Positions 13,051 to 26,822 are shown, numbered from the stretch's first letter. The stretch: 64,000 nucleotides of DNA from Odobenus rosmarus divergens (GCF_000321225.1 NW_004450285.1:4896321-4960320); one strand, 5' to 3'. The notes: a model not told the origin generated them from the sequence alone. Translations and numbers: made by a program.

Positions 13051-14087
13051 AATATATTATTATTGTATGGATTATCTTATATAATACTGGATTTCTTTTA
13101 CAGTTTGACATACTGTGATAACATTCCTCACAATGCCTGATTCTGACACAGTCTGAGGATGATTTCTTCTTTCTTTTCAAAGGTACATCACTAATAAGTA
13201 ATTTTGAAGACATAACTATGTAAAAATGTACTGTTCTATTTATATATTTTCTGGGTGCCCATAGATACATTAGATTGTGTACTTGATTCACTGATGTTTC
13301 TGCAAAGGCCTGGAACACCTTTAGGTAAGTTCTGTTTCTGGAAACAGATGGTTCCGTTTGCTTGCCACTGTTTTAAAGGGTTGTTGTCACCAATTTTAAG
13401 TGTCTCTGGGCTTTCTGGTATTAATACTATTTGTCTATTACATTTGTTTTTAGACTTTTTCTTGTTCTCCCATTGTGCTTTCTTATTTTTTTTTTTCCTA
13501 TGATGAGAGTTAATTCTGTTCTGTTAATTACACTTCAGGGCCTCAGGCTCTCATGACACACAAGTTTCCTGAAGTTAATAATAAATAGCTTTATGTTTCT
13601 TAACCATTGAAAATTTTAAGACAACACATTTAAGCAGAATATTGTTTAAAAGCTTTTATTAATAGTAAGCTGCTAACAATTTTTATAATATCTTCCTGAA
13701 TCTTTCCAGGATTGGGATTCACTAAAAGCAACCCCACTGTGCCAACACAGCAGTATGCTCAGCTAATCATAAGCATCAAGGATATTTTGAAATCCTCTCT
13801 TGCAGAATTTATTCTTCTTTTGTTTTAATGAATCATTCTCAATGTCCTTGCCAATGCTTATTTTTAGTGCTTCATGATCTGAGAATTGATATTATGAGTA
13901 TTAAAGCTGTTTTCCCTTGCACATTAAGGTAGTTAAGACAACATGTTCTAGAGGTTTAAACTTTTTCATGTATTTAATCTGCTTCTAGAAAGTCACTTTG
14001 AGAATGATTGCAAGTCTCTATCCATAGAGACAATCTGTATTGAATGATATTTTCACAATAGAAATAGCAGAGACAGAATAGAGATGT
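13051..14087. other. Unassigned AT-rich DNA
   Basis: No gene or named repeat seen. Short T runs only. Confidence 0.4.
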
Positions 14088-14102
14088 AAGAGTGGTCTCT
14101 CT

Positions 14103-14300
14103 AGGGTGCCTGGGTGGCTCAGTTGGTTAAGCAACTGCCTTCGGCTCAGGTCATGATCCGGGAGTCCCGGGATCGAGTCCCACATCGGGCTCCCTGCTCG
14201 GCAGGGAGTCTGCTTCTCCCTCTGACCCTCTTCCCTCTCGTGCTCTCTATCTCTCATTCTCTCTCTCTCAAATAAATAAATAAAATCTTTAAAAAAAAAA
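14103..14300 (+). mobile_element. CAN-SINE, young
   Basis: A full copy of the subtype with GGGAGTCTGCTTCTCCCTCT and CATTCTCTCTCTCTCAAAT in the CT-rich part. It is flanked by the perfect 15-bp duplication AAGAGTGGTCTCTCT (14088-14102 and 14301-14315). It shares diagnostic bases (CATGATCCGGGAGTCCCGG, CCCACATC) with the copy at 30940-31141. Confidence 0.97.
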
Positions 14301-14502
14301 AAGAGTGGTCTCTCTATATTCCATAGTTATATGTCACTGGGAACCGTAATTATTGGGGAAGGTGTACAGCCCGCATCTATGAATAAGAGATGCACTAATG
14401 GTCTGTGGGCAGTTCACTTAGAGAAGATTGTTATCTGTTTCTTGCCTTCAAAGTAATTCAACCAGTATTATGGTGATTGTTACTAAAATTTGCCTTGATA
14501 TG

Positions 14503-15056
14503 TCATTTACTCATTCACCCTCTCAGCAAATATTTATTGAGTTTTTTCCCAAGGTATCGGCAGTGTGCTACATACGGGAGACATGATGATGAGCAACATA
14601 CACATGGTCTTTACATAAAGCGGACTAATGAAGGGGGGCAAAATGTAAAGGAACATGTTTCTGTGACTTTGATAGTGTAGAAATTGACTTGGTTCACTTA
14701 TTTGAGGAAGTGATGACTGAGCCAATGGAGGGGTAGGGATTAGCTTAAGAGGGAAGAAAAGGAACAATTTCTCCTTCCTGGAAGGAGAAATTGTTTATAT
14801 AAAAGACCTGGGATGCAAGAGGGGAGGAGGGTGGAAGACAAGCTGTGGGCCGGAGGACAGGGTGTGCACCTGAGCAACATGGTGGAGATGAAACTGTAGA
14901 GTGAGGTGGGAATCAGGCCATGCACAGCCTTGAGTTTCATGTTAAGGCATTTTGTATCTTTTGTAAGAAAAAAGATAGGCCACTGAAGAGTTCCATCAGA
15001 GGAGGTGACATAACCAGATTGACATTTTGAAGGAGTCACTCTGACTGTGTTTCTCA
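14503..15056 (+). mobile_element. Ancient L2-like repeat, long copy
   Basis: It starts with TCATTCACC...CAGCAAATATTTATTGAG and runs through text such as GCACAGCCTTGAGTTTCATG and AGTCACTCTGACTGTG, matching the order of an old mammalian repeat also seen at 11509-11860. It contains a perfect palindrome at 14763-14795. Confidence 0.5.
14763..14795. repeat. Perfect 33-nt inverted repeat
   Basis: Arms AACAATTTCTCCTTCC (14763-14778) and its exact reverse complement (14780-14795) are separated by a single T. No mismatch. Confidence 0.95.
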
Positions 15057-15875
15057 ACTGTAGATATTCATCTAAATCAAAATGCTATGTTTTTCATATA
15101 TTTTTATACATTTCATTTTCTTTTCTGTTGTTTTACATTTTCCCCCAGACATGTAAATGTATGTTTTCTTCCTTGATTTTTTAAAAGCAGATTAAAGGGA
15201 TTTGCCATTTGGTCAAAGTCTCTCCTTTCAAAATGAGAAGGTCATGTATTTTAGTCTTGAGATGATGAAACTTGACTCAGTCACAAGGAACTACATGTAC
15301 TTTTCTAGGGACAAAACTGGCTCTACATGATGTTGCTTTGACATTTGATTAACTGCCATTTTTTTTTTCCCTTTTGGCTGTTACTGATATTTGAAACATT
15401 TTACAGATTTGCTCTTTGTAATAACATCCTGTCCATCAGCTAGTTTCAATGCTGAGATTTGTGTGTGCAACTCCTACTGAAATCAATGGCAGCTCTGGGA
15501 ACCAATCCAAGAGCAGACTTGGCTCAGAGTCCACAGTTGTCTGTAGAAGTGACTTCATTTATTCTTTTAGTTTGATACATATAGACCATTCTTTGAATTT
15601 ATTTGCTGAAAATATCAATATGCCCAAAATCTAATGAAAAGAATATTTTGTTATGTTTATATATACAGGATGTTAACTTCTTATATTCTTTCCTTCCAAT
15701 ATAAATCTTTATCACCATGATTTTATTCGTTCAAATATATATCATGAGATATTTCAGAAAAGAGACATGGAATGCCCTTTTTGAGATTTCTTCCATTTGC
15801 TGAGGTCCTATCACCTGTCAAAGTCTATATCAACCATACTTTCTCCTTTTCAAACTGATTATAGAGTTCATCATT
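15057..15875. other. Unassigned AT-rich DNA
   Basis: No gene or named repeat recognised. Confidence 0.4.
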
Positions 15876-16343
15876 TGGAGTAAGGGACAGGCTGGGCTAG
15901 GTTGGGAGAGATAGGTAGGCGCCTAAGGGTTCAGGCTCACAAAAATCACAGAAATGCGAGGTATAAGGAAACCAGAGATATGGGAACAAATCAGACCACC
16001 CTGCCCTAGGTGTCAGAGGTGCTGTCTTGTTATAACAGCTACTTGTGACCAACAAAGAATTACCAGACCCTAGCAGGAAGTAAGCCATTAAAGATGTTAT
16101 CACTAGTCCTTACTTAATGGTGCTATCAACAGAGATGTTAAAAGGATTTAAGTTCCCTGGTTAGCCTTCAATAAAAGTCCAACCTTAAAAGCCCTTAGTG
16201 ACAACCCTGTCAGGACCCCTCTCACTCCTGAGAGCTTTTTCTGTATCCTCACTTAATAAAACTCTGTCTCTATACTCACTCTCCTTTGTTGGTGAGATTC
16301 ATTCTTGGACTCTGTGAAACAAGAACCTTACTCTCCTACTTCA
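15876..16343 (+). mobile_element. Solo LTR, ERV1-like
   Basis: TATA-like TTCAATAAAAGTCC at about 16168, then AATAAAACTCTGTCTC (poly(A) signal, about 16256) and a U5-like tail to CTACTTCA. This repeats the promoter/poly(A) layout of the LTR at 8918-9500. The TG...CA edges are tentative and no clear target duplication is visible. Confidence 0.6.
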
Positions 16344-16705
16344 GTTCTTTCCTTTTTATACCTACTATATTTCATCTTTTCTTAATAACTACACAGAGTA
16401 ACACGTATTTACTTGCAAGATTGTGTCCTCCATGACACTGTTCTCCCCCTCTTGATTTATGAGAGTTTTTATTCTTCATATTTGTGTCCCTGACCTTCAA
16501 TATACATTAAGCCTTCAGTGAGTGCTTTTTGAATGCATGGAGGGAGGTTGGAATATCACTAAGGGAAAAGTGCATCGTGGTCCTAGTAAAAACTAGTGTG
16601 CCCAAAGAAAAAAATTCCATGTGTAGATATTGTTTATCATTGACTAATGTATACAGTAAATATGCAAGTAAATAGGTAGATGTATTATGGAAAAATAAGT
16701 CAGAT
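16344..16705. other. Unassigned DNA with a weak L2/MIR-like tail
   Basis: CAGTGAGTGCTTTTTGAATG near 16515 recalls the end of old L2/MIR repeats; nothing else is recognised. Confidence 0.3.
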
Positions 16706-17100
16706 TGGTGATAAACCAAGCGACACTTGGAGAGGTAGGAGAACTCGGGTTTATTTTATCCCGGTGGACCCACACAAGCTCGCACTCAAAATTCTGGGCC
16801 CCAGGCAGCAGGGTTACAGAACTTTTTATAGGGCAGTGCAGGGGGTCAGGTTCCAAAGACTGTGCTGACTGCTGGTAGATGGGTTTAAATTGGGGGGGGG
16901 GGAGTTGCTTTAGGCGGGAACAGCAGATAAGGCAGCGGTTAGGGCAGTGCAGGAAGCTCATGGTGGGAAGCCTACAGAAGCAGAATCGGCTGGTTATCTC
17001 TTGCTCCCAGCAGGGCTTCTGGTAGTCTCTTGCTATTGCTTGTAACTTTCCATCTTCTGGGGCCTGCCGGCCTGGGCCTGCTCTGGGTAATTTTCCTCTT
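16706..17100 (-). mobile_element. Solo LTR (minus strand), ERV1-like
   Basis: In reverse complement it has CCCTATAAAAAGTTC (TATA box), then GATAAAATAAACCCGAG (poly(A) signal) and a short U5 ending TTTATCACCA. The 5-bp word CAGAT stands on both sides (16701-16705 and 17101-17105), a possible target duplication. A run of 12 G (about 16891-16902) lies inside. Confidence 0.6.
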
Positions 17101-17105
17101 CAGAT

Positions 17106-18144
17106 GTAGACAGATACAGAGGTGGTAGATGATAAATTGATAGTAAGACAAAAGGAATATTTGGAAAATGTGAAAATTTTCTACGTGTTTTAGTAGAGAA
17201 AAGAACATACAACAAGAAATTCATGTTTTCCACCGTTGCACCTTAGAATCCAAAAAGAAGGACTCTTCAATAATGAACAGTTAGTAACTTTAAAATATGA
17301 TTCTTGGATTTGATTTTCTGAGATGTGTTAGACTGACCACACAAACATGTTTTCAGATAGCCACTTTAAAAACAACAAGAAACACCAACTGACCAACCAA
17401 AATCAAATCCCGAACTCAGACACTTTAAAAAAAAAAAATAGATTTGGAAATAGAACGTCAAGCAAGAGTAAGTTTAAATCTCTTTGATCTGAAAATGACA
17501 AGTTTCCCTAAACTCTATACCATCGATCTTTCAGTCATTTTGCTGCTTCCTTTCGTGGACAAATGTCGCACACGAATTATGCTTATTTTATTTGTTCCTG
17601 CTTCCTCCAATACAACTCCTTTTCCAAACCCATGAGTGATACACAAAATGTCAGAGCACTGATTTTTTTTTTTTTGTCCACAGCATATTTGCATATTTTG
17701 TATATGTGATTTCAGAATTTGGATGCATTTAGGTGGAGTCCAGGAGCTAGCCTGTTGGGGTGGGTAGAAGTCTTCCTGGACCCAGAGGCATCTCTTTAAA
17801 TTAAGCTTGAAACTTTTCCATGATAAGCTGGTACCATAAACAGCTCCCCTCCCTTGGGTAAGGGTTGACAAGAATTAACCACAACCACCATCCCCAAGAT
17901 TAGAAAAGCCTGCTTTAGGACTGAGCAAAAGAACTAAAGAAAAAAAAGGAAGGGAAACATACTTATTGTTGTAAATGTTGGTGCAGAGTTAGGCTTTCAT
18001 ATGGATTTATATACCCTTGTACACAAGTACTACCTGGCCAAGGAACCCTCAAGCTACAGAATTGGTTTAAAGTGATCCCTGGTATGCTCTGAAGCACAAT
18101 AAAGTCAGGGAAAAAAGACAATTACAAAAATCTGCATATATGTA
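17106..18144. other. Unassigned DNA
   Basis: No gene recognised; ORFs at 17444-17635 and 17515-17871 show no domain. An ATTTGCAT octamer-like word lies near 17687. Confidence 0.4.
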
Positions 18145-18620
18145 CCTTCCTCAGTGATAGTGGGGTTATGACCCACCCCATAAGCCCATCATAAGTTGAA
18201 AATATTGTAAGTGGAAAATGCATTCAGTACACCTAAACTACCAAGCATCATTGCTTAGCTCAGCCTACCTTAAATGTGCTCAAAACACTCACATTACCGT
18301 ACAGTTGAGCAAGATCATCTAACACAAAGCCTATTTTATCATAAAGTATTGAATAACTCATGTAATTTGTTGATTTGAATACTGTACTAACAATCAAAAC
18401 CAGAATGGTTGTAAGTGTATCAGTCATTGACCCTCATGATCACATAGCTGACTGTCAAGCATTAGGAGAAAGTATCTTACCTCATACTGCTAGCCTGGGA
18501 AAAGATCAAAATTCAAAATTTGAAGTAGGGTTTCTGCTGAATGTGTATTGCTTTCACACCATCATAAAGTCGAAAAATTGTAATTCAAGCTGTTATAAGT
18601 TGGGGCCATCTGTATTCGGG
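18145..18620. mobile_element. Tigger-like (TcMar) DNA transposon, non-autonomous, decayed
   Basis: The ends read GTGGGGTTATGACCC...CCATCATAAGTTGAAAATA on the left and CCATCATAAAGTCGAAAAAT...AAGTTGGGGCCATCTGTAT on the right. The order of internal words (AACACAAAGCCTATTTTATC, AGAATGGTTGTAAGTGTATC, AAAGATCAAAATTCAAAATT) fits a Tigger-type mammalian fossil I recall. No transposase frame is left. Confidence 0.55.
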
Positions 18621-18659
18621 AATTAAGAACTATAGTTCTAGGCATTTCTAGGGAGTTAT

Positions 18660-18965
18660 TTCCTATTGTTGTGCTGTGGGATGGTGGGGTCTGGTTGGTT
18701 AGGGAAAAGGGCAGGAGGGAAACTCAGTGTGGGAAATGGAGCTGGGGAAGAATTCAGGTGGTGGCAGCAGCTGGGAGGATGGCATGTTGGGAGTGGACCG
18801 TGTTCTTGCGCAGGCCTTCCTGACTGGATTAACAGCAGCAGGAAGCCACCTGCCTGTGAGATCGTGCATTGCCAAGGCAGAACCGAGTGAGCCGCCAGCA
18901 GCAGGAGCTGGGCATTGTAAGCCAAGATAGGTTCTGTAATGTCCTTCTGTCCTGGGACAGAAGGC
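18660..18965. other. GC-rich patch, unassigned
   Basis: About 300 bp that is clearly richer in G and C than its surroundings, with short ORFs in several frames on both strands. None resembles a known protein. A perfect hairpin (CCTTCTGTCC / GGACAGAAGG, 18943-18964) lies at its right end. It could be a decayed LTR or other repeat. Confidence 0.45.
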
Positions 18966-20489
18966 TGACAATGATGCATGTGACAGGGGCTCTAAGTGCC
19001 TTTCCAGATTCTAAGAACACAACCAGAGCATCCTTTCAGTATCTATTACAAGGGGGCACTGGGATAAAGCTGTTACTCATATTTGAATGGAAACCAATGT
19101 ATTTTATTGAAATTCAAATTTATAGGTTATTGAAATTGCATTCTTTTTACCTGCTTCTTGATATTTCATGAGTTTAAAAAATCTCTCTACTGAGGAAAGC
19201 CATAAAATAGATGAAAAAAGTTTTTTTTATGCTTGCTCCCAAAAGGAATGCAAGTTACATTTTTTTTTTGGAAAAATTCAGGAAATCATATAGGCTATGT
19301 TACTGGGACTGGGATGATCTAACGCAGTGAGGACCGTGAAGGCAAAAGTCAGTATATTTTGTACCATAATCTGATTCATACTCACATACAAAAACAAAAG
19401 TTTGAAGAGGGTATTTTCCTTTATTGCATGTTATATCCTCTAATATTTTCTGTTTTATTATATTTTATAACAAAATAACTAGCTGTGACCCATGAAGCTG
19501 ATGTCATTACCCAGTAGTGGGTCATGCTGTCCAGGTATAAAACGGTGATCAAACAGCACCATATATAAATCATACTTGGTCTGTGTTGTCCTGGTTAGGT
19601 TTCTTCCCACATAATGGCCATTTCCAAAAAAGCAATCCCTTTGCATTACCTTAAGCAAAACTACAATGGTAACTTGTGTTTTCCTTCCCTCTGATACAAA
19701 TCACTGTAGTTATACAAGATATGATATTATTTGATCTCCTTTGGCTGATTTCTAAAATATAACTGTGTACAAGTTTACTTATATTTGTGACATTTTCTCA
19801 GAAAGAATCAATAAATAGCCACCTAATGCTTAGGAAAAAAAGAAGAAAGAAAAATGTACTTCCAAACAATTAAATATGGTGCATTATCTAGAGAAAGAAA
19901 AAAGTAGTGGAGGACATCATTGGGATAAGTGTCAAATTTCAAATACTGAATGTGAATTACATAGCAGTATTGTATCCAAATTGGATTTCCTAATTATAAT
20001 TGTGTAGTGGTTATATAAGAGAACGTCCTTATTCTTGGAAAATACATATTGAAGTATTTCAGGATAAAGGTATGTCATGTCTGCAATTTCATCTCAAATG
20101 ACAAATGGTTTGGAAAAAAATAAAAGATATGAGGCTGTGTGCATGTAGAGAAAGGGAATCGTGTAATGATAAACAAATAGGGAAAAAGTTAACACCTGTT
20201 GAATCTGGCTAATGGATGCCAGATTTATACCATTCTTCATCCCATTCACACAATTTTAATATACTTTTGAAATTATATCAAAGTAAAAACCTAGAAAAGG
20301 AAATATACTTCTAAATAACCTATGATTTATGGAAGAAATCATAATGTGAATTTAAAAATGTTTTTATTTGAATGATAAAAATGGTGCTTTGGAATGTCGG
20401 TAAAAAAGAACATAGAGGAAGATCTTCAGCTTCAAATGCATAGCCTTCGACAACTGTCTCAAGATATTAGCAAAAGGACATTCGCCCTC
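18966..20489. other. Unassigned AT-rich DNA
   Basis: No gene or named repeat recognised. Confidence 0.4.
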
Positions 20490-20901
20490 CCCCAGAAGAC
20501 ACACAATTGAAGGAATACAACAATAAAGAATAGAAATTAATAAAATAGAACACAAATAAACAACAGAGAGGATCAACAACACCAAAAGTTGTTTCTTAGA
20601 GAAGTCAAAGAAAATCGACAAACTTCTGGCAAGATTCATCTAGTGAAAAAGAGAAGGCAACGAGAAGCAAGTCAGAAATAATTGGAGATGCTGCAGCCTT
20701 AGATATATAGTAATAGCAAATGGCTTTCATGAAGACTTCTACAAAGCATTAAATAAAGTATATCTAAGTTTATCAAACTTTACTGGAGGGAGTTTGGAAA
20801 AAAAATAATCCTGAATTTCTTTTATGAGGCTTGCAAAAAATGCATTTCAAAATCTGACAATAGTACCATAATGAAAAATTACAGAACAAACATATTTATG
20901 A

Positions 20902-21003
20902 CTGGGTGTTACACATAACGGATAAATTACTGAACACTACATCTGAAACTAATGATGAACTATATGTTGGCTAATTGAATTTAAATAAAAAAATAAAAAT
21001 AAA
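20902..21003 (+). mobile_element. Severely 5'-truncated L1 3' end
   Basis: About 100 bp of L1 3' UTR (CTGGGTGTTACACATAACGG...ATATGTTGGCTAATTGAAT) ends in an AATAAAAATAAAA tail. It is bounded by ACAAACAYATTTATGA (20886-20901 and 21004-21019, one mismatch). It is a complete, very short insertion in an older L1. Confidence 0.8.
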
Positions 21004-21312
21004 ACAAACACATTTATGAACATAGATATACACATCCTAAATTAAAATACTAGAGGAATGAATGCAACTATATATAAAAGTACTCTATATAATTAACAAC
21101 TTGGGTTATCCAAGAAATCAAAGAAAACTTCCTCAATCTGATGAAGGATATCTATGAATTACCTGCTGCACTGATAACTTGAAATCTTTCCCTTTGAGGT
21201 TAGGAACTAGATAAATTGTCTACTGTCACTACTTCTATTTAACCTGCTGGAGGAGGTCTTAGCACGGACATGGAGGTAAGGAAAAAAAAGTTGAAGAAAG
21301 AAAAATACTGTC

Positions 21313-21507
21313 GGGGCACCTGGGTGGCTCAGTCGTTAAGCGTCTGCCTTTGGCTCAGGTCATGATCCCAGGGTCCCGGGATCGAGCCCCGCATCGGGCT
21401 CTCTGCTCGGCGGAGAGCCTGCTTCTCCCTCTCCCGCTCCCCCTCTTGTGTTCCCTTTCTCACTATGTCTCTCTCTGTCAAATAAATAAAAATCAAAAAA
21501 AAAAAAA
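21313..21507 (+). mobile_element. CAN-SINE, young
   Basis: A full copy of the GCTTCTCCCTCTCCCGCTCC subtype with an A tail. The duplication AAAGAAAMATACTGTC flanks it (21297-21312 and 21508-21523, one mismatch). It lies inside the L1 ORF2 remnant. Confidence 0.96.
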
Positions 21508-21620
21508 AAAGAAACATACTGTCATCCGTATGACATGATTATATGACAAATCCAAGAAAATAATAGAGCTAATATTTCTGTAAGCAAAATAAATATCAAA
21601 TAATTAGTTGTGCTTCTAAA

Positions 21621-22854
21621 TATAAAGAGATGGACACAGAGAGAGCAGGTTCTGCTGACCCTGCCTGATGGTACCCTCCCAGAGGAGTGGTTTTATTTTG
21701 CATCCTCTTCCTCCTTGCCTGCAGAGGTATTAGCAGAAGCTGGAGCAGCCTCCTTAGCCCACAAGATGAAAACCAAGTACTGAGAATGACAGAGCACCTA
21801 CATGGGAAAGATATGGTCTCCTGACACCATGAAGCCACCATTTATCCTCAGTCTATTATGGGAAAGAAATCTCCATTTGTATCTTTCTTAAGCAAGAACT
21901 ATTTTGTACTTTGCTACAGGAGCAAACCAGGATTCTAATTAATGTAGCTAGGAAAAGTTAAGAGAAGAGAAATTAAAAAATACATTATTGGAGAACTTGG
22001 AGGATATCCATGACAATCTGGGCTGAAGGAATGGTCTCTGGCAACTCTATGAGGGATTTAAGACTGAAGTCTCTTTAAGTATAAATATCCTTTAATTAGG
22101 GAAAAATGTGAACTTTGAAACTAAAAATGTATTCTATTGCTAGTTACTCTGAATATATCTATGTATATAATGAGACCATGCAAACTGAAATATACTGAAG
22201 AATTCTAAATAGCTAAATCTTTAGATGATGTGATTGATATCTATTTTCAGGGAAATGGAAAGATAAGATTTAGCCTCCCATCTAAAGAAGCAGACTGTTC
22301 CTTTATTCCTCAAGGGACGCAGGGACATAGGTAGTACCTGGGGGGGTCTCATCAGGACTTCTGAAGCATTTGCTCTCGGACTTTAACAAGTTAGTGTGGA
22401 GTGTGCATTATGTGTAGGAACGCATGCACATGTGTGTCAATGTGTAGAAGGGTGTTCAGTTCATTTCCAATTTATGTGGTTAATTTTGTCTCAATAAGTA
22501 AGAGTGGAAAATGCAATATATCAAGGCAGAAGAGGCAATGGATTGTTTATGTTTTATTTTCTTTCAGCCTTTCCAGTCTTTCTAGTTGCTCTCCCTCTTC
22601 TGCTCACAGTATATAGGCAGCTGCATGTCTGTGCGTGTGTCATAGCTCATCGTTATGGTGAGCCAATAGGGAACGGTGGGAAAACCTTTGCATTGAAAGT
22701 TGATTTCGAGTTTTCAAATAGCTACATTCTGTTTTCGATTTCAGGCAAACATTTAATTTGCTTAGATAGATCTCAACTCCTCATTAATAAAATGAAGATG
22801 GTATCTGCCATGCCTGTTTCAAACCAGAATACCTTCTGAAGTTAAAAAAACATG
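21621..22854. other. Unassigned DNA
   Basis: No gene recognised. The stretch 21640-21850 is less AT-rich and may be an old repeat I cannot name. Confidence 0.4.
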
Positions 22855-23032
22855 AATCTTGACTTTGCCACTATCTAGTCATATCTTCTTAGGCCTATCG
22901 ACAAAATTTCTGGGCATTGTCATTCCCATCTGGCAAAATTATACTAAATACACACACATGACAGAATTTTTATTAATATTAAATGAATTAATGGAGGTGA
23001 AAGCGTATAGAACAAGGCCTCACATTAGTGAA
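22855..23032 (+). mobile_element. MIR-like SINE, ancient
   Basis: The order CTTGACTTTGCCACTATCTAG ... CATTCCCATCTGGCAAAAT ... TAAATGAATTAATGGAGGTGAAAGC follows the MIR core and tail. Diverged. Confidence 0.5.
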
Positions 23033-24437
<1,405 letters not shown>

Positions 24438-24688
24438 GACTAGAAAAATGCATCTGTCCTTGAATTTTTTTAAACCCTTACCAAGGAGAAAAAAAGGGAT
24501 ATTACCAACTGAAATTGATGAGTTCATCCAATCACAGATCATCAAAACAGTAGTGTTCCTGCCTAGGAGTTTTAGGAAGTTGTTTTGTACTGTAAGCAGA
24601 AAAACTGAGCTCCAAATGAGAACATTCAGCTTTGGAAAACTACATGATTTAACCTAGGCTGTTTTGTTTTCAAATTTAGAAGTTTAAA

Positions 24689-24694
24689 AATAAA
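24689..24694 (+). promoter_or_regulatory. Poly(A) signal AATAAA of the retrocopied mRNA
   Basis: A canonical AATAAA lies 15 bp before the A tail, which fits the cleavage site of the parent transcript (a proximal, short 3' UTR form). Confidence 0.8.
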
Positions 24695-24730
24695 ATACTT
24701 TGCATTCTAAAAAAAAAAAAAAGAAAAAAA

Positions 24731-24748
24731 AAGAATTAAATACCACAA
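24731..24748 (+). repeat. Target-site duplication, right copy, of LC3B retrocopy
   Basis: The same 18 bp (AAGAATTAAATACCACAA) follows the A tail without a mismatch, fixing the 3' boundary of the insertion. Confidence 0.93.
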
Positions 24749-26689
24749 TATTAGAAGATGTGGGATCGTATATCTATGAGAAAATTTAAAACATAAACAT
24801 TCTTTCTAAACACTTAAAATCTGATATAGTTATGTCAACAAGAATGAAGAAGCCAATTACATTTTGTGGCATAGGAACAAAAGGAGTTCAGAGAAAAAGA
24901 TCTGTATTTTGTGGTGGAAGCTAATTTAATCTGGGTCTAGAAAAATGGATCACATTTGGATAAGTGTTGTGAGGCAAGACAACTATTTATATTGGGAAAA
25001 CAATATGAAAACGTGGCCATGATATATATATTTGGTGAAAAAAAAAACCACATTAATTTGATACAACCAAAGGATTCATACTGAGAAATAATGAGAGACA
25101 AAGCTAATAGAAAAAAATATGGTCAGGTAATTTTTTGGCATTAAATAATAAGCATGGGTAGATTAATCTGATAGAATAAGCAATATATTGCCACTGAAAC
25201 ATCGAGATAGTACTAGAATGATAGTGTTGTTCTACCAGTTAAAGGGATGTTAATTATAATATATAGAATATGTAGACATATATTCAAAAAGTTTGAAAAT
25301 CTGTTGCCTTAAAGTCAGGGTACAAAATATATTACATAAAATAATTGTGGTAAAGATGACAAAATAATAATAGTCATCACTTACTAAGTGCTTATAGCAT
25401 TGTATTAACTTGTTTATTCCTAACAAAAATCCTTTTGACAGATGAGAAAATGGCTCTATACCCCCTACGTTTTTATCTTTACATTCCAGATGTAAGAGAT
25501 TTACAAGTAATTATCATACTTTCTAAACTAGAAAAGAAATTTTTCTTTCCATAATTTGAGATTATTTGAAAACAATTATTTTCTTACTCATTACTAGAAG
25601 GTCCATCTTTATCGTAAAGAGACTTTTAACTGTGTTTATTTACCTAAAAATACCTATTAGGTATGATATGGCAGAGAACCACCCACCTGCCATCAATAAA
25701 AAATGTCAATAATTTTGAATAATGGCTTTATTTGCTTTTTTCTTTTTTTTTTGGTAAAACAAAAATGTATAACTCATCTTAAAATTAAATTAAGCCTTTA
25801 AATTTTTTACCATAGAAAACAAGGAAAACTGTGTGGTACAAAAGATGTCACCCATTACAACATATTTTAAGATTTTAATACATTTCAAGGTCTTCTTCAG
25901 GTAGGTTTAACTACATCAAAAATAACCTGTAACATTATGTGCTTCAATTGGCTTTAATGATTTTGCTATAAGAACTATGAATGATGTGTTAAATGAATGT
26001 ATATGATATCTTATCCCTGAATTTGTAAAAATATCCTAATCAAAGCAGCAACTACACCAGTGGTTTAGACGGTTTCTTGAGAAAGTATCTTCTATGGTAT
26101 GTACATATTCCTTTCAATGATTCACAAAAGATTAATTATTATTATGTTTCATTATTGAAATGTTTATACTTTTCAACTGTGTATTTTGTTTGTATAAATA
26201 TTTCTTCAAATATTCAGCATTTTGTTTTCCACAGATATTTATTGAGCAATGCATGTGGTTCAATGGTAATCATATTTTCCATGTAAATTTCAAAAATATA
26301 TATATATATTTTTTTTAACCACTGAAGGAAAACAAATTACTTCCTCAATAATATGTGGCTTTTTGTTTTCTATTAAGAAAACAAAAAAGATGTTTCTAAA
26401 CATTTACCACTAAATATAGTAAAACTTATTAAAGTTTTAAATTTACTGCATGATTTTGAATATTGTTAGAAAAAATTTATAAATGTCTTCAAATTTCAGA
26501 TGTTACTGTTCATATATCTTGCTTTTGATTATAGCATTATGCTTTTATTATCTAGTATCTCAGCTTATTCTATACCTTACAATCAAGTTCATGGTTACCA
26601 TATTTCTATATCCACAATTCATGGAGACTTCTTGAAAATGTTAAATTATTATGATTGAATATTTAATTTAAAAAATTTTTCAAGATTTT
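24749..26689. other. AT-rich DNA, unassigned
   Basis: Very AT-rich, no gene recognised. A weak L2-like line (TCACTTACTAAGTGCTTATAG) lies at about 25376-25460. Confidence 0.4.
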
Positions 26690-26822
26690 TATTATAGTGA
26701 AATATGTGTAACATACAAATTGCCATTTTAATTATTTTTTAAGCATATAGTTCAGTGACATTAAGGACATTCATATTGTTATGCAACATCACCACTATCC
26801 ACCTCCAGAATGTTATTTGCCT
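26690..26822 (-). mobile_element. L1 3'-UTR scrap (antisense), old
   Basis: Text such as AGCATATAGTTCAGTGACAT and TTGTTATGCAACATCACCAC resembles the antisense 3' UTR of old L1M elements. Confidence 0.5.

Larger units (their letters stand above)
20490..21620 (+). mobile_element. L1 ORF2 remnant (sense), 5'- and 3'-broken
   Basis: GAATAGAAATTAATAAAATAG, AACAACAGAGAGGATCAACA and CTTCTGGCAAGATTCATC are the sense reading of L1 ORF2 between the endonuclease and reverse transcriptase parts. Later text (ATCCAAGAAATCAAAGAAAA; AGGAGGTCTTAGCACGG) continues ORF2 with gaps. Stops occur in all frames. It hosts a small L1 insertion and a SINE. Confidence 0.7.

Noticed and set aside
16891..16902. Run of 12 G
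   Set aside because: Lies in an LTR as a homopolymer; a single run is not a G-quadruplex motif by itself and may vary in length through slippage.
17515..17871. 118-codon minus-strand ORF
   Set aside because: Contains a lysine run from a T-tract and no family signature.
18656..19020. Several overlapping ORFs on both strands
   Set aside because: Expected from a GC-rich patch with fewer stop codons; none resembles a known protein.
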